Assembly (NCBI RefSeq): GCF_900105395.1 | Contig: NZ_LT629775.1 | Location: forward strand, 9,017,501 to 9,081,500 | Source of the DNA: Streptomyces sp. TLI_053 | GTDB taxonomy: Bacteria > Actinomycetota > Actinomycetes > Streptomycetales > Streptomycetaceae | Reading direction: 5' to 3' | DNA: 64,000 bases | Shown: in pieces, positions 57,214 to 64,000 of the stretch | Numbering within the stretch: position 1 is the first letter of the stretch | Layout of the letters: each line of letters starts with the position of its first letter | The notes under the pieces: generated by a model | What the model saw: the letters and a program-made list of their open reading frames with translations, nothing else | What the model was told of the DNA's origin: nothing | The model's database searches: none | Translations under genes and position numbers: made by a program

Positions 57214-58161
57214 TCAACGGGCCACCACCTCTATCCCGTGCACGGCGTTCCGCGCGCCGCCGGGCGGCTGTACGCGACCCCGGGCGTCGGTGGCCCGGCA
57301 GCGGATCAGGTGCCGGCCCGGAGCCAGCGCGCACGGCAGGGTGAACCGCTGCCAGACCGGTTGCGGGCCGCGCGACTCCAGCCGGGCCGGGCGCCAGCCG
57401 CCGTCGTCGACGGCGACCTCCACCGCGACCACCGGGTCGAAGCCCCAGGCCCGGCCGGTGACCTGGAACGGCCCGGCCGGGACGGCGTCCCCGTCGCGCG
57501 CCCCGACCAGCCTGCTGTTGACCTCGACCTCCCGCACCGGACGGGCCGCGCCGCCGCCCGGCGGGACCCGGGTGTACAACCGGGTGGTGAAGAGGTGTTC
57601 GGGCCGGTGGTCGGCGAGCACGACACGGGTCAGCCACTTGACCGAGTTGGTGCCGAAGTACCGGGGCACCACCGCCCGCACCGGGAACCCGTGCTCCCTG
57701 GGCAGCGGCGCGCCGTTCACGGTGTCGGCGAGCAGCACCTCCGCGCGGGCCAGGTCCAGCGGCAGGTCCTTGAGATAGGTCAGGCCCTGCTCGCCCGCGA
57801 ACGCGCCCCGGTCGGCACCCTCCAGCCAGATGTGACGGGCCTGCGGGCGCACACCCGCCAGGTCCAGCACGGCGGACAGCCGCACCCCGGACCAGGCCAG
57901 GTTGGCGACCGCGCGGGTCGGCACCTCCGGGCGGGCGGGGTCGCCGAAGCACTCGTGGAAGGCCGTGAGGTCCGTGCGCGGCAGTCGGCCCAGGGCCGGG
58001 AGGTCCAGCCGCAGCGGCCGGTCCACCAGGCCCTCGACGCTCAGTGTCCAGACGTCGGCGTCGAGTTCGGGCGGTGGCCCGAGGTGGCTGCGCCGGAAGA
58101 CCTGGCCGACGGGGGTGAGGAAGGCGTCGGGGACGCTCGGATCGGTGGGCGCTGCCTGCAC
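57214..58161 (-). CDS. Sulfite-oxidase-family molybdopterin oxidoreductase
   Basis: 315 residues from GTG 58161, with GGAG six bases upstream. Contains the Oxidored_molyb domain: DVWTLSVEGLVDRPLRLDLPALGRLPRTDLTAFHECFG has the Mo-ligand Cys. GVRLSAVLDLAG, REHGFPVRAVVPRYFG and KWLTRVVLAD are core family stretches. A C-terminal Mo-co dimerisation domain (VEVAVDDGGWRPARLE) follows. No Tat or Sec signal was seen, so it is probably cytoplasmic, unlike YedY-type enzymes. Oxidises sulfite or a related oxo-acceptor substrate; the redox partner is unknown. Convergent with the GNAT gene. Confidence 0.9.
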   Translation of the reverse strand: MQAAPTDPSVPDAFLTPVGQVFRRSHLGPPPELDADVWTLSVEGLVDRPLRLDLPALGRLPRTDLTAFHECFGDPARPEVPTRAVANLAWSGVRLSAVLDLAGVRPQARHIWLEGADRGAFAGEQGLTYLKDLPLDLARAEVLLADTVNGAPLPREHGFPVRAVVPRYFGTNSVKWLTRVVLADHRPEHLFTTRLYTRVPPGGGAARPVREVEVNSRLVGARDGDAVPAGPFQVTGRAWGFDPVVAVEVAVDDGGWRPARLESRGPQPVWQRFTLPCALAPGRHLIRCRATDARGRVQPPGGARNAVHGIEVVAR

Positions 58162-58323
58162 GCGGACTCCGTACGTCGTCGGGCGGCCCGGGAGGACCGG
58201 AAGGGCGGAGGGGACCCACCCCCGAACGGTCCGTGTACCCCAGCGGCTGCCCGCCGATGCGGAACCGGGCCCGGATACTCTGGCGGGCGTCGGCGCCGAG
58301 GGCGCGCCGGTCGACGGGGCGGG

Positions 58324-59130
58324 GTGGTGGTCGTGCGCGGACCGCGGGGCCGGACGGCGGGCCGAGTGCCCCCGGACGGCGAGGAACTGACGCTGCACGA
58401 GCTCGCCCTGCTGGCCGGCGGGGTCTGGCGGGTCGCGGAGACGGCGCTGGCCCGGATGCTCCTGGACGCGCGGGTGGAGATCGACCGGCACGGCATGGTC
58501 CGGGTGGTCCGGCCCCGCCCGCGGGACGAGGTGGAGGCGGTCCTGCTCGCCGCGCTGGGACCGTCCGGCACCGGATGGCTCGGCGCACCGCGGTCCGCCT
58601 TCGGCACCAGCGCGCCGGCCTGTCGGCTGGAGCGGGACCTGCGCGCCCGGGGCCTGATCGTCGGCGGCGACACCGGCCCCGACCGGGGCCGTCCGCTGCT
58701 GCTGCCGACGTGGCTGGTGGTTCCGCTGCTGATCCTCCTCGCGGTGGGGACGATCCGGGTCGCCGCGGCCGTCGGCACGAACGGCGGCCTCGCCCTGCTG
58801 CTCGCCGCCCTGCTGCCGTCACTCGCGGCCTTCGTCCTCGGCCGCTTCGGCACACCGCCCGACCCGCTGGGCCCAATGGGCCCCTACTGGCGCCCGGCCG
58901 CCCGGGCGGAACCCCTGCTCGCGGCGGTCCGGGCCGGTGCCCCCCTCCCGCCGGGCTGGCGGCTCGCCCCGGACGCCCTCGCCCCGGCCGGCCGCACCAC
59001 CTGGGCCGCCGTCGCCGCCGACGGCGTCGCCGCCCTCGGCCGCCACCACCTCACCACGGCCTTCCACGGAGCCGCCCCCCGCCCGCCGCGCCCCCGCCGT
59101 TCCACCGCGGCGCGGCGTCCGGAAGCCTGA
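58324..59130 (+). CDS. TIGR04222-type membrane protein
   Basis: 268 residues from GTG 58324; GTGs at 58327 and 58333 are equally possible. The N-terminal ~100 residues match the TIGR04222 domain (ELTLHELALLAGGVWRVAETALARMLLDARVEID), followed by two membrane segments (LLLPTWLVVPLLILLAVG and GLALLLAALLPSLAAFVLG). A ~90-residue Ala/Pro-rich cytoplasmic tail ends the protein. Full-length family members usually end in a Cys/Gly-rich segment, which is missing here. Function unknown. It is divergent from the Mo-enzyme gene. Confidence 0.82.
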   Translation: MVVVRGPRGRTAGRVPPDGEELTLHELALLAGGVWRVAETALARMLLDARVEIDRHGMVRVVRPRPRDEVEAVLLAALGPSGTGWLGAPRSAFGTSAPACRLERDLRARGLIVGGDTGPDRGRPLLLPTWLVVPLLILLAVGTIRVAAAVGTNGGLALLLAALLPSLAAFVLGRFGTPPDPLGPMGPYWRPAARAEPLLAAVRAGAPLPPGWRLAPDALAPAGRTTWAAVAADGVAALGRHHLTTAFHGAAPRPPRPRRSTAARRPEA

Positions 59131-59142
59131 CGTTACCCGCGA

Positions 59143-59170
59143 GGGGCCGCCGCCCGATGGCGGCGGCCCC
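59143..59170. terminator. Bidirectional hairpin terminator
   Basis: A perfect 12-bp stem (59143-59154 with 59159-59170) and 4-nt loop between the convergent TIGR04222 and WrbA-like genes. Confidence 0.82.
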
Positions 59171-59188
59171 GGTCGCTCCGGGCGAGCC

Positions 59189-59866
59189 TCAGTGCGAGGG
59201 AGCGCTGTTGGCGCGGAGTTCGCCGTCCGCGCCGTCGAGGGCGTCGGGGGTGGCGAGGGCCAGGGTGCCCGCGCGGAGGCGGAGGGTGGTGCGGGCCAGG
59301 CGTTCGCCCTGGTAGCGGGCCGCGGCCAGGGTGGAGGGGTCGGGACCGTCCTCGGAGTCGCCGGTCGAGGAGGTGCCGTACGGGTTGCCGCCGGCCGCGA
59401 ACACGACCGGGTCGGTGTAACCGGGCGGGACGATCAGTGCGCCCCAGTGGTAGAAGACGTTGGACAGCGACAGGATCGTGGCCTCGCTGCCGCCGTGCCG
59501 GTTGTACGCGGCGGTGAAGACCGTCACCGGCTTGTCCGCCAGCAACCCCTCCTGCCAGAGCCCGCTGGCCTGGTCGATGAACTGCTTGAGCTGCGCCGCC
59601 GGCGCGCCGAAGCGCGAGGGCGTGCCGAACGCGTACGCGTCCGCCCACGCCAGGTCGTCGAGGGTGGCCTCTTCCAGGGACGCGGTGGCGTCGGCGTGCT
59701 GCCGCCAGCGCGGGTTGCTGTCTATCGCCTTGTCGGGCGCCAGTTCGGCGACCCGCCGCAGCCGGACCTCGGCCCCGGTGGAGGCCGCTCCTTCGACAAC
59801 CGCCTGCGCGAGCGCGTGCACGGTGCCCGTGGAGCTGTAGTGGATGACTGCGACCTTGACGGTCAT
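59189..59866 (-). CDS. WrbA-like flavodoxin / NAD(P)H:quinone oxidoreductase
   Basis: 225 residues from ATG 59866, with GGAGAGGGAC upstream. The FMN phosphate loop is HYSSTGTVHALA, followed by the GTPSRFGAPAAQLKQFID and FTAAYNRHGGSEATILSL blocks that bind the isoalloxazine in WrbA. The C-terminus is about 25 residues longer than E. coli WrbA. Two-electron reduction of quinones, protecting against redox cycling, is the usual role; here it might serve quinone products of the adjacent cluster, though 40 kb away. Confidence 0.92.
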   Translation of the reverse strand: MTVKVAVIHYSSTGTVHALAQAVVEGAASTGAEVRLRRVAELAPDKAIDSNPRWRQHADATASLEEATLDDLAWADAYAFGTPSRFGAPAAQLKQFIDQASGLWQEGLLADKPVTVFTAAYNRHGGSEATILSLSNVFYHWGALIVPPGYTDPVVFAAGGNPYGTSSTGDSEDGPDPSTLAAARYQGERLARTTLRLRAGTLALATPDALDGADGELRANSAPSH

Positions 59867-59994
59867 GTCCCTCTCCCCGCCTGTCAATTGATGATCTGTT
59901 GTGCGGATCATGCTATGGGCAGAGCAAGATCATCGGGGCGGTGTTGGAAGGTGGTTCCGGTCGGACCGTGCCGGGCTGCCGCGCGGCCGCCGGT

Positions 59995-60267
59995 TCAGGT
60001 GCCGCAGGCCGGGAGCAGCAGCAGGCGCTCGGGATCGAACAGCACCCACGTCGGAGCCTCGCCCCGGCCCAGCGCCCGGACCCGGCACCAGGCCCGTCCA
60101 CCGGCCGACGGCCGCCACCAGCCGTTGATCCGGCCCACCGTCCAGCTGCCGTCGGCCCGGTTGATCTGGACCGGTTGGTACGCCGGCTCGACCTCGTGCT
60201 CCGGCGGCTGCCACCCGGCTCCGTCGGCCGGGTCGATGCGAAGGTCCGGGTCCGGACGGTCTGCCAT
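59995..60267 (-). CDS. Small hypothetical protein (90 residues)
   Basis: No family recognised. ATG 60267 with GGGGGAG five bases upstream supports a real gene. Trp-rich and soluble: GAGWQPPEHEVEPAYQPVQI, SWTVGRINGWWRPSAGGRAW, then CRVRALGRGEAPTWVLFDPERLLLL. The central GRINGWWR and the beta-strand pattern suggest a compact beta fold. Convergent with nothing close; 128 bp upstream of the WrbA-like gene on the same strand. Confidence 0.65.
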   Translation of the reverse strand: MADRPDPDLRIDPADGAGWQPPEHEVEPAYQPVQINRADGSWTVGRINGWWRPSAGGRAWCRVRALGRGEAPTWVLFDPERLLLLPACGT

Positions 60268-60419
60268 GTCTCCCCCTGCTGGCTGCTGCTGGCTGCGTGC
60301 GGGTCGTCGATCGCAACTCTACAGACCTGTAGTAGTTCGTGGGGGTCCAACGGGGAACCCGGTGAGCTGCGCCGCCCTGGCATGCGGTTGGCTGGCTGCA
60401 CAGGGGAGAAGGGGGAAAC

Positions 60420-61151
60420 GTGGCTGACGGCTGGGGTGCTGCGGTACTGCTGGGGCTGCTGGTGCTGGTGGGATCGTCCGTGCAGCGGCTGGCCGGCATG
60501 GGCTTCGCACTCGTCTGCGGCCCGGCGCTCGTCCTGCTGCTGGGTCCCGGTGACGGGGTGACCCTGTCCAACTGCGCGTCCTGCGCCATCAGCGCCATCG
60601 GCCTGGCCGGCAGCTGGCGGCAGGTCCGGCTCGGCCGGATGCTGCCGTTGATGGCGGCCGCCGCCTGCGCCGTCCCGATGGGGGCCTGGGTCGCGGACCG
60701 GGTGCCCCCGCCGGCCCTGCTGATCGGCATCGGACTGCTGGTCACGGCGGCGGCCCTGCTGGTGATCCGCGGCATCCGGGCCTCCTCGCTGCGCGGCGTC
60801 CGGGGCGCGGTGGCGGCGGGCGCCGCGAGCGGGTTCATGAACTCCGCCGCCGGCGTCGGCGGCCCGGCCGTCTCGCTCTACGCGGTCAACACCGGCTGGA
60901 CCGCCCGCGAGTTCGTGCCCAACGCGCAGATCTACGGAGTGGTGGTCAACGTCTTCTCCATCGCCGCCAAGGGAGTCCCGCACCTGGCCGCTCCCGCCTG
61001 GTCGACGACCGGGGCCGGCATCGTGCTCGGCGCCGCCGTCGGCCGCTTCCTCTCGGACCGCGTACCCGAACGCCCCGCCCGCTTGCTGGTGCTGACCCTG
61101 GCCCTGGCCGGCGGCCTGGTCACCCTCGCCAAGGGGCTCTGGGAACTCTGA
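60420..61151 (+). CDS. TauE/SafE (TSUP) family membrane transporter
   Basis: 243 residues, with about seven hydrophobic segments in two halves. The first half opens with QRLAGMGFALVCGPALVLLLGPGDGVTLSN; the second has GAVAAGAASGFMNSAAGVGGPAVSLY, the mirrored TSUP motif. GTG 60420 with GGGAGAAGGGGG upstream. Family members export or import sulfite, sulfonates or other organic anions. It lies near a sulfite-oxidase-like gene, but with no shared operon, so a sulfite link is only a guess. Confidence 0.92.
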   Translation: MADGWGAAVLLGLLVLVGSSVQRLAGMGFALVCGPALVLLLGPGDGVTLSNCASCAISAIGLAGSWRQVRLGRMLPLMAAAACAVPMGAWVADRVPPPALLIGIGLLVTAAALLVIRGIRASSLRGVRGAVAAGAASGFMNSAAGVGGPAVSLYAVNTGWTAREFVPNAQIYGVVVNVFSIAAKGVPHLAAPAWSTTGAGIVLGAAVGRFLSDRVPERPARLLVLTLALAGGLVTLAKGLWEL

Positions 61152-61226
61152 CCCTCCGGGGGCCTCCGACCAGGACGTGGTCACGGAGTGCAGGAGGACC
61201 GGGGCGGCCCGCCCGTCAACGCCGAG

Positions 61227-61250
61227 GGCGCCTGACAGGAGTCAGGCGCC
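61227..61250 (+). terminator. Hairpin terminator after TSUP gene
   Basis: A perfect 10-bp stem (61227-61236 with 61241-61250), AGGA loop, followed by TTCGGGGG, 75 bases after the stop. Confidence 0.8.
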
Positions 61251-61399
61251 TTCGGGGGAGGTGGCCGACGGGGCGGGAGGGGCCGCCGGGCGCACGGTCC
61301 GGCGGCCCTCCGTGACGGGCGGGCGGTCGTCCGTGGATCTCGTCGGTGGGGTCGCACCCCGGGGCCGGTCGGGTCGGCCCGCCCGGTGCTCCGGGATTG
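61251..61399. other. Convergent intergenic stretch
   Basis: About 150 bp after the terminator, before the lectin stop codon. Nothing recognisable seen. Confidence 0.4.
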
Positions 61400-62014
61400 T
61401 CAGGCCTCGAACCAGAGCTGGTTGTTGCCGTAGTGGCAGTCCCACTGTCCGGCCGGGTCGCCGTTGCCGGTGCGCCAGCTGAGGATCTCCAGGCACTTGC
61501 CCGAGTTGACGTTCCGGAAGTACATGGAGCCGTCGCTGTTGCCGTACCAGTACCAGCCCTGCGTCCTTGAGCCGTTGCACGCCCACTGGTTGGCGGCGGC
61601 CCCGTTGGCGGTCGAGTCGCCACGGATCTCCAGGCACTTGCCCGAGTTGGCGTTGGTGAACTTGAAGCCGCCTTGCGGGTTGTTCCCACTGATCCACGCC
61701 TGGGTGGCCGAGCCGTTGCACGCCCACTGGTTGGCGGCGGCCCCGTTGGCGGTGGAGTCGCCTCGGATCTCCAGGCAGAGGTTGGAATGACGGTTCCTGA
61801 AGCGGAAGGTCTCCAGGGCCGTCCGGGCGGCAGCGGCCTCGGGGCTGTCGGGCAGGATCAGATGGAAGCCCGGCAACGGAGCCGGGGCGTTGGCGGCCCA
61901 GGCGGGCACGGCTGCTCCGGCGGCGGGGGACGTCGCGACGGCGGTCCCGGAGAGGGCGGCGGTACAGGCGGCGGCGGCCACGGCGCCGACGACGACGCGC
62001 GGGTACCTCTTCAT
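61400..62014 (-). CDS. Secreted ricin-type beta-trefoil lectin (RICIN domain only)
   Basis: 204 residues from ATG 62014, with GGGGAG upstream. Sec signal MKRYPRVVVGAVAAAACTAA then a short linker. Three beta-trefoil subdomains follow, each with the QxW pattern: QWACNGSATQAW, QWACNGSRTQGW and QWDCHYGNNQLW. The C-x-EI and SGKCLEI turns carry Cys pairs as in CBM13 modules. There is no catalytic domain, unlike most streptomycete RICIN proteins that fuse it to a glycosidase. Subdomains 1 and 2 are nearly identical at the DNA level (61569-61636 and 61710-61777). It probably binds galactose- or xylose-type polysaccharides. Confidence 0.93.
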   Translation of the reverse strand: MKRYPRVVVGAVAAAACTAALSGTAVATSPAAGAAVPAWAANAPAPLPGFHLILPDSPEAAAARTALETFRFRNRHSNLCLEIRGDSTANGAAANQWACNGSATQAWISGNNPQGGFKFTNANSGKCLEIRGDSTANGAAANQWACNGSRTQGWYWYGNSDGSMYFRNVNSGKCLEILSWRTGNGDPAGQWDCHYGNNQLWFEA

Positions 62015-62411
62015 GGTTGCTCCCCATGGGCGGTGGAATGACGGTCGAGGGCGGCGGCCTGACCGGTGCCACCCTGCCCGGATCAGCCTGCCGTACCGAA
62101 CGGGCACGGAGCTTGTAGGAATACGCACCACCGCTTCCGTCCGCCGGCTTGTCACCGCCTCTGCCCACCCCCACCGGTGGCGCAGACCGTGGCACGAGCA
62201 GCGGAGCCTGCTCCGACCGAGGGCCACGCCCCAGAGGGACCTCGAACCCTTGTCGAAGCCGATGGATCGGATCGGACGGCTGTGGTGCATTCCGGCGCCA
62301 CCGCCGATGATCACCATGTACGAGCGCTCACCTCCGGTCGGGAGGCTGGCTTCCGGAAGTCCCTTCCGATGGAAGATGCGCGGGGGAGGGTGGGGCGGGG
62401 AGACTGTCTCC
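62015..62411. other. Divergent intergenic region
   Basis: 397 bp between the lectin and the DUF5990 gene starts. Expected to hold both promoters; no repeat, riboswitch or gene was recognised. Confidence 0.4.
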
Positions 62412-62870
62412 GTGCAGATCCGAATCGAAGCAGTCGACCTTCCCGGCCGTACCTGCCCCGGCGGGCCGGGGGCTCCCGATCTCCTCGACGTGCAGGTGGC
62501 CGTGCAGCGGCGCGAGCGGCCCGGGGAGTTGATCGGCCTCCACCCCGGCGACGCGGCCTCGGCCACCTGGACGCTGGAGTGCACGGCGAGCCCGCTGGGT
62601 GAGGGGATCGACCTCAAGGGCCCCTACATCCAGGGGCGGCCGGGGCAGCGGTTCGTCTACCTGGTGTGGGGGAACGTCGACCCGGACGAGGGGTTCACCA
62701 TGTTCCGGCGGGCGAAGCTGATGTTCGACGGGGTGGACGGGCGGGTGCTCGAGGAGGCGGTGGCTGCCGGGCGGCTGGTGGGCCGGCTCGGGCTGACGGA
62801 CGTCAAGGGGTTGCCGCTGTGTGCGGCGGTCCGTCCGCCGATGGTGACCTGGTCGGCGGAGAGCGCCTGA
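62412..62870 (+). CDS. DUF5990 protein
   Basis: 152 residues from GTG 62412, with GGGGAGA ten bases upstream. The opening VQIRIEAVDLPGRTCPG and the middle blocks TWTLECTASP, DLKGPYIQGRPGQRFVYLVWG and FRRAKLMFD match this small family of unknown function. Single-domain, soluble and beta-rich. No partner gene is visible; the following DUF6153 gene has its own regulatory site. Confidence 0.85.
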   Translation: MQIRIEAVDLPGRTCPGGPGAPDLLDVQVAVQRRERPGELIGLHPGDAASATWTLECTASPLGEGIDLKGPYIQGRPGQRFVYLVWGNVDPDEGFTMFRRAKLMFDGVDGRVLEEAVAAGRLVGRLGLTDVKGLPLCAAVRPPMVTWSAESA

Positions 62871-62909
62871 GAGTCGCGGGAATCCGTGGGTCGGACTTAC
62901 GGCGCTCAT

Positions 62910-62926
62910 ATACCGGGGTGGGGTAT
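62910..62926 (+). promoter_or_regulatory. CsoR-like copper operator candidate
   Basis: ATACCGGGGTGGGGTAT, a dyad ATACC-N7-GGTAT with a G-rich centre. It resembles CsoR sites, which carry TACC/GGTA arms around a C/G-rich core. It lies just upstream of a His-rich DUF6153 protein and a multicopper oxidase, which fits copper-responsive control. It overlaps an upstream in-frame ATG (62925), so translation probably starts further down. Confidence 0.55.
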
Positions 62927-62936
62927 GGTGACGGCC

Positions 62937-63425
62937 ATGTGCCGCCGCCCGGACGCCGAAGTCTCCCTCCGCGGGCCCGCCGCCCGTAGCGGGGTGGCCG
63001 GGCGTCCGGACCGGAACCGCCGGCGGTGGACGGGGGCGGCCGTCGTGGTGCTCGTGCTGACGGCCCTCGGGCTGATCGGCCACCACAGCCTGCCGGCGGG
63101 AGTGGTGCCGACCTCGCACGCCCCCGCTGTCGTGGCACACGGCGCGGTGGCACACGATCACGCGGCGCCCGGTAACGCGGCGCACGGCCAGGTGGCACAC
63201 GGCGCTGCCGTCGTCAGTGACCCCGTCCGGGCCTGCGCCGAACACCGGGTCTGCTCCTCGACCGTGCCCGTGCGCGGCGCGGCCCCCGCCGCCCCGCCCG
63301 CCGTCGCCCTCGCCGCACCCGGCCACCCCGACCCGGCGCCGCGTCCGGCCCTCGCCCACCCCGGCCTGCCCTGGCCGGGCGCCCCGCCCCCCGACCTCGA
63401 CGTTCTCTCCGTCGCGCGCAGATAG
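62937..63425 (+). CDS. DUF6153-like His-rich exported protein
   Basis: About 162 residues from ATG 62937; the start is uncertain because the preceding ATG lies inside the candidate operator. One membrane or signal segment (TGAAVVVLVLTALGLIGHH, ~37-55) is followed by an external region with repeated His (AHGAVAHDHAAPGNAAHGQV), two Cys (ACAEHRVC) and a Pro/Ala-rich end. The His spacing suggests metal, probably copper, binding. It precedes the multicopper oxidase gene by 111 bp, in the same direction. The DUF6153 assignment is tentative. Confidence 0.65.
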   Translation: MCRRPDAEVSLRGPAARSGVAGRPDRNRRRWTGAAVVVLVLTALGLIGHHSLPAGVVPTSHAPAVVAHGAVAHDHAAPGNAAHGQVAHGAAVVSDPVRACAEHRVCSSTVPVRGAAPAAPPAVALAAPGHPDPAPRPALAHPGLPWPGAPPPDLDVLSVARR

Positions 63426-63536
63426 GCGCCCCTCGGCGGCCGGGAGCCGGAAGCTTCCGCCCCGCCGCCGAGCGGTCCCGTCCACCGGCACGGGCGACAG
63501 CCGTGCCGCCACGCGCGCACACAACCGAGAGACCTC

Positions 63537-64000
63537 ATGCCCGAGTTCACCGTCAATCGTCGTTCCCTCCTGCTCGCCGGCCTCGGCGCCGCCGGCGCCG
63601 GCCTGCTCGCCGCCTGTTCGGACCGTCTCGCGCCGCCGCCGCTCGTCGAGCCCTCCGGCAGCCCCGTCGCCCGGGCGGAGGCCGCCCGGGGCGGCACCGG
63701 CCGGGAGCGTCCCGTGACCGTCACCGCGACGGCCGACACCGTCGACCTGGGCGGCGGAACCACCGCCCGGACCTGGACCTTCGGGGCCCTCCCGGGCACC
63801 CCGGTCCGCACCACGGCGGGGGACACCCTGGTCGCCACCCTCAACAACCACCTGCCCGACCCGACCTCCCTCCACTGGCACGGCCTCGCGCTGCGCAACG
63901 ACATGGACGGCGTGCCCCCGGTCACCATGCGGCCGGTCGCGCCGGGCGGCAGCTTCGCCTACCGCTTCGTCACCGACCGGCCGGGCACCTACTGGTTCCA
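63537..64000 (+). CDS. Multicopper oxidase, Tat/lipoprotein type (3' partial)
   Basis: First 154 residues only; the gene runs off the right edge. NRRSLLLAGLGAAGAGLLAAC combines a twin-arginine motif with a lipobox Cys near residue 27. The first cupredoxin domain shows the type 2/3 copper ligands LHWHGLAL and then PGGSFAYRFVTDRPGTYWF, where the next HxH pair would follow. Likely a cuprous or laccase-like oxidase working outside the membrane. A CsoR-like site and a His-rich protein just upstream support a role in copper handling. Confidence 0.9.
   Translation, partial: MPEFTVNRRSLLLAGLGAAGAGLLAACSDRLAPPPLVEPSGSPVARAEAARGGTGRERPVTVTATADTVDLGGGTTARTWTFGALPGTPVRTTAGDTLVATLNNHLPDPTSLHWHGLALRNDMDGVPPVTMRPVAPGGSFAYRFVTDRPGTYWF

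Noticed and set aside
59913..61184. Long minus-strand frame opposite the TauE/SafE gene
   Set aside because: The plus-strand gene has clear TSUP repeats and a ribosome site; the opposite frame is low-complexity. Only the separate 90-residue frame at 59995-60267 has independent support.

Overview
The sequence is very GC-rich, uses GTG starts freely, and carries modular PKS genes together with SARP, LAL, DUF6243, DUF1206 and TIGR04222 proteins. This points to an actinomycete of the Streptomycetaceae (Streptomyces or Kitasatospora). No rRNA, tRNA, insertion sequence or CRISPR array was seen.

Positions 1-28,000 hold the 3' end of a type I polyketide cluster. Three PKS proteins (the first open at the left edge) carry four extension modules. 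All four acyltransferases have the GHSQG and YASH signatures of methylmalonyl-CoA specificity. The first three modules have DH and KR domains; the last is only KS-AT-ACP. The PKS genes are translationally coupled to an arylamine N-acetyltransferase-like amide synthase (RifF type) and an aromatic-ring FAD monooxygenase. A class II DAHP synthase lies convergent to them and is coupled to a LAL regulator. A large SARP-cyclase-AAA regulator is divergent from the LAL. Together these suggest an ansamycin or related aryl-amide polyketide ending in a 2-methyl-3-oxo amide preceded by a methyl-branched triene. The genes that make the amino-aromatic starter are not in the window.

Positions 28,000-35,600 hold a six-gene minus-strand operon: a peptide/nickel-type ABC importer (binding protein, two permeases, fused double ATPase), a DszC/SfnB-like flavin enzyme and an LLM monooxygenase. 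It looks like uptake and oxidation of an organic (probably sulfur) compound. Next come an MFS exporter with its HxlR regulator, a DUF6243 protein, a DUF1345 membrane protein, and an SDR / AraC / monooxygenase / hydrolase locus whose two outward-facing transcription units share a palindrome.

Positions 42,700-54,000 are accessory and repeat-rich: a truncated DUF1345 copy, a repeat-domain hypothetical protein, a coupled acyl-CoA lyase-family / YrdC gene pair, an LPXTG wall protein, a 14-bp minisatellite, an array of four phased palindromes, and a decayed segmental duplication that copied that array.

Positions 54,000-64,000 hold exported, redox and housekeeping-accessory genes: a beta-helix lipoprotein divergent from a Tat-exported DyP peroxidase, a GNAT, a sulfite-oxidase-like Mo enzyme, a TIGR04222 protein, a WrbA-like flavodoxin, a TauE/SafE permease, a ricin-type lectin, DUF5990 and DUF6153 proteins, and a Tat/lipoprotein multicopper oxidase cut by the right edge. 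A CsoR-like palindrome precedes the last two.

All function calls come from reading motifs and family resemblance; no database search was possible.
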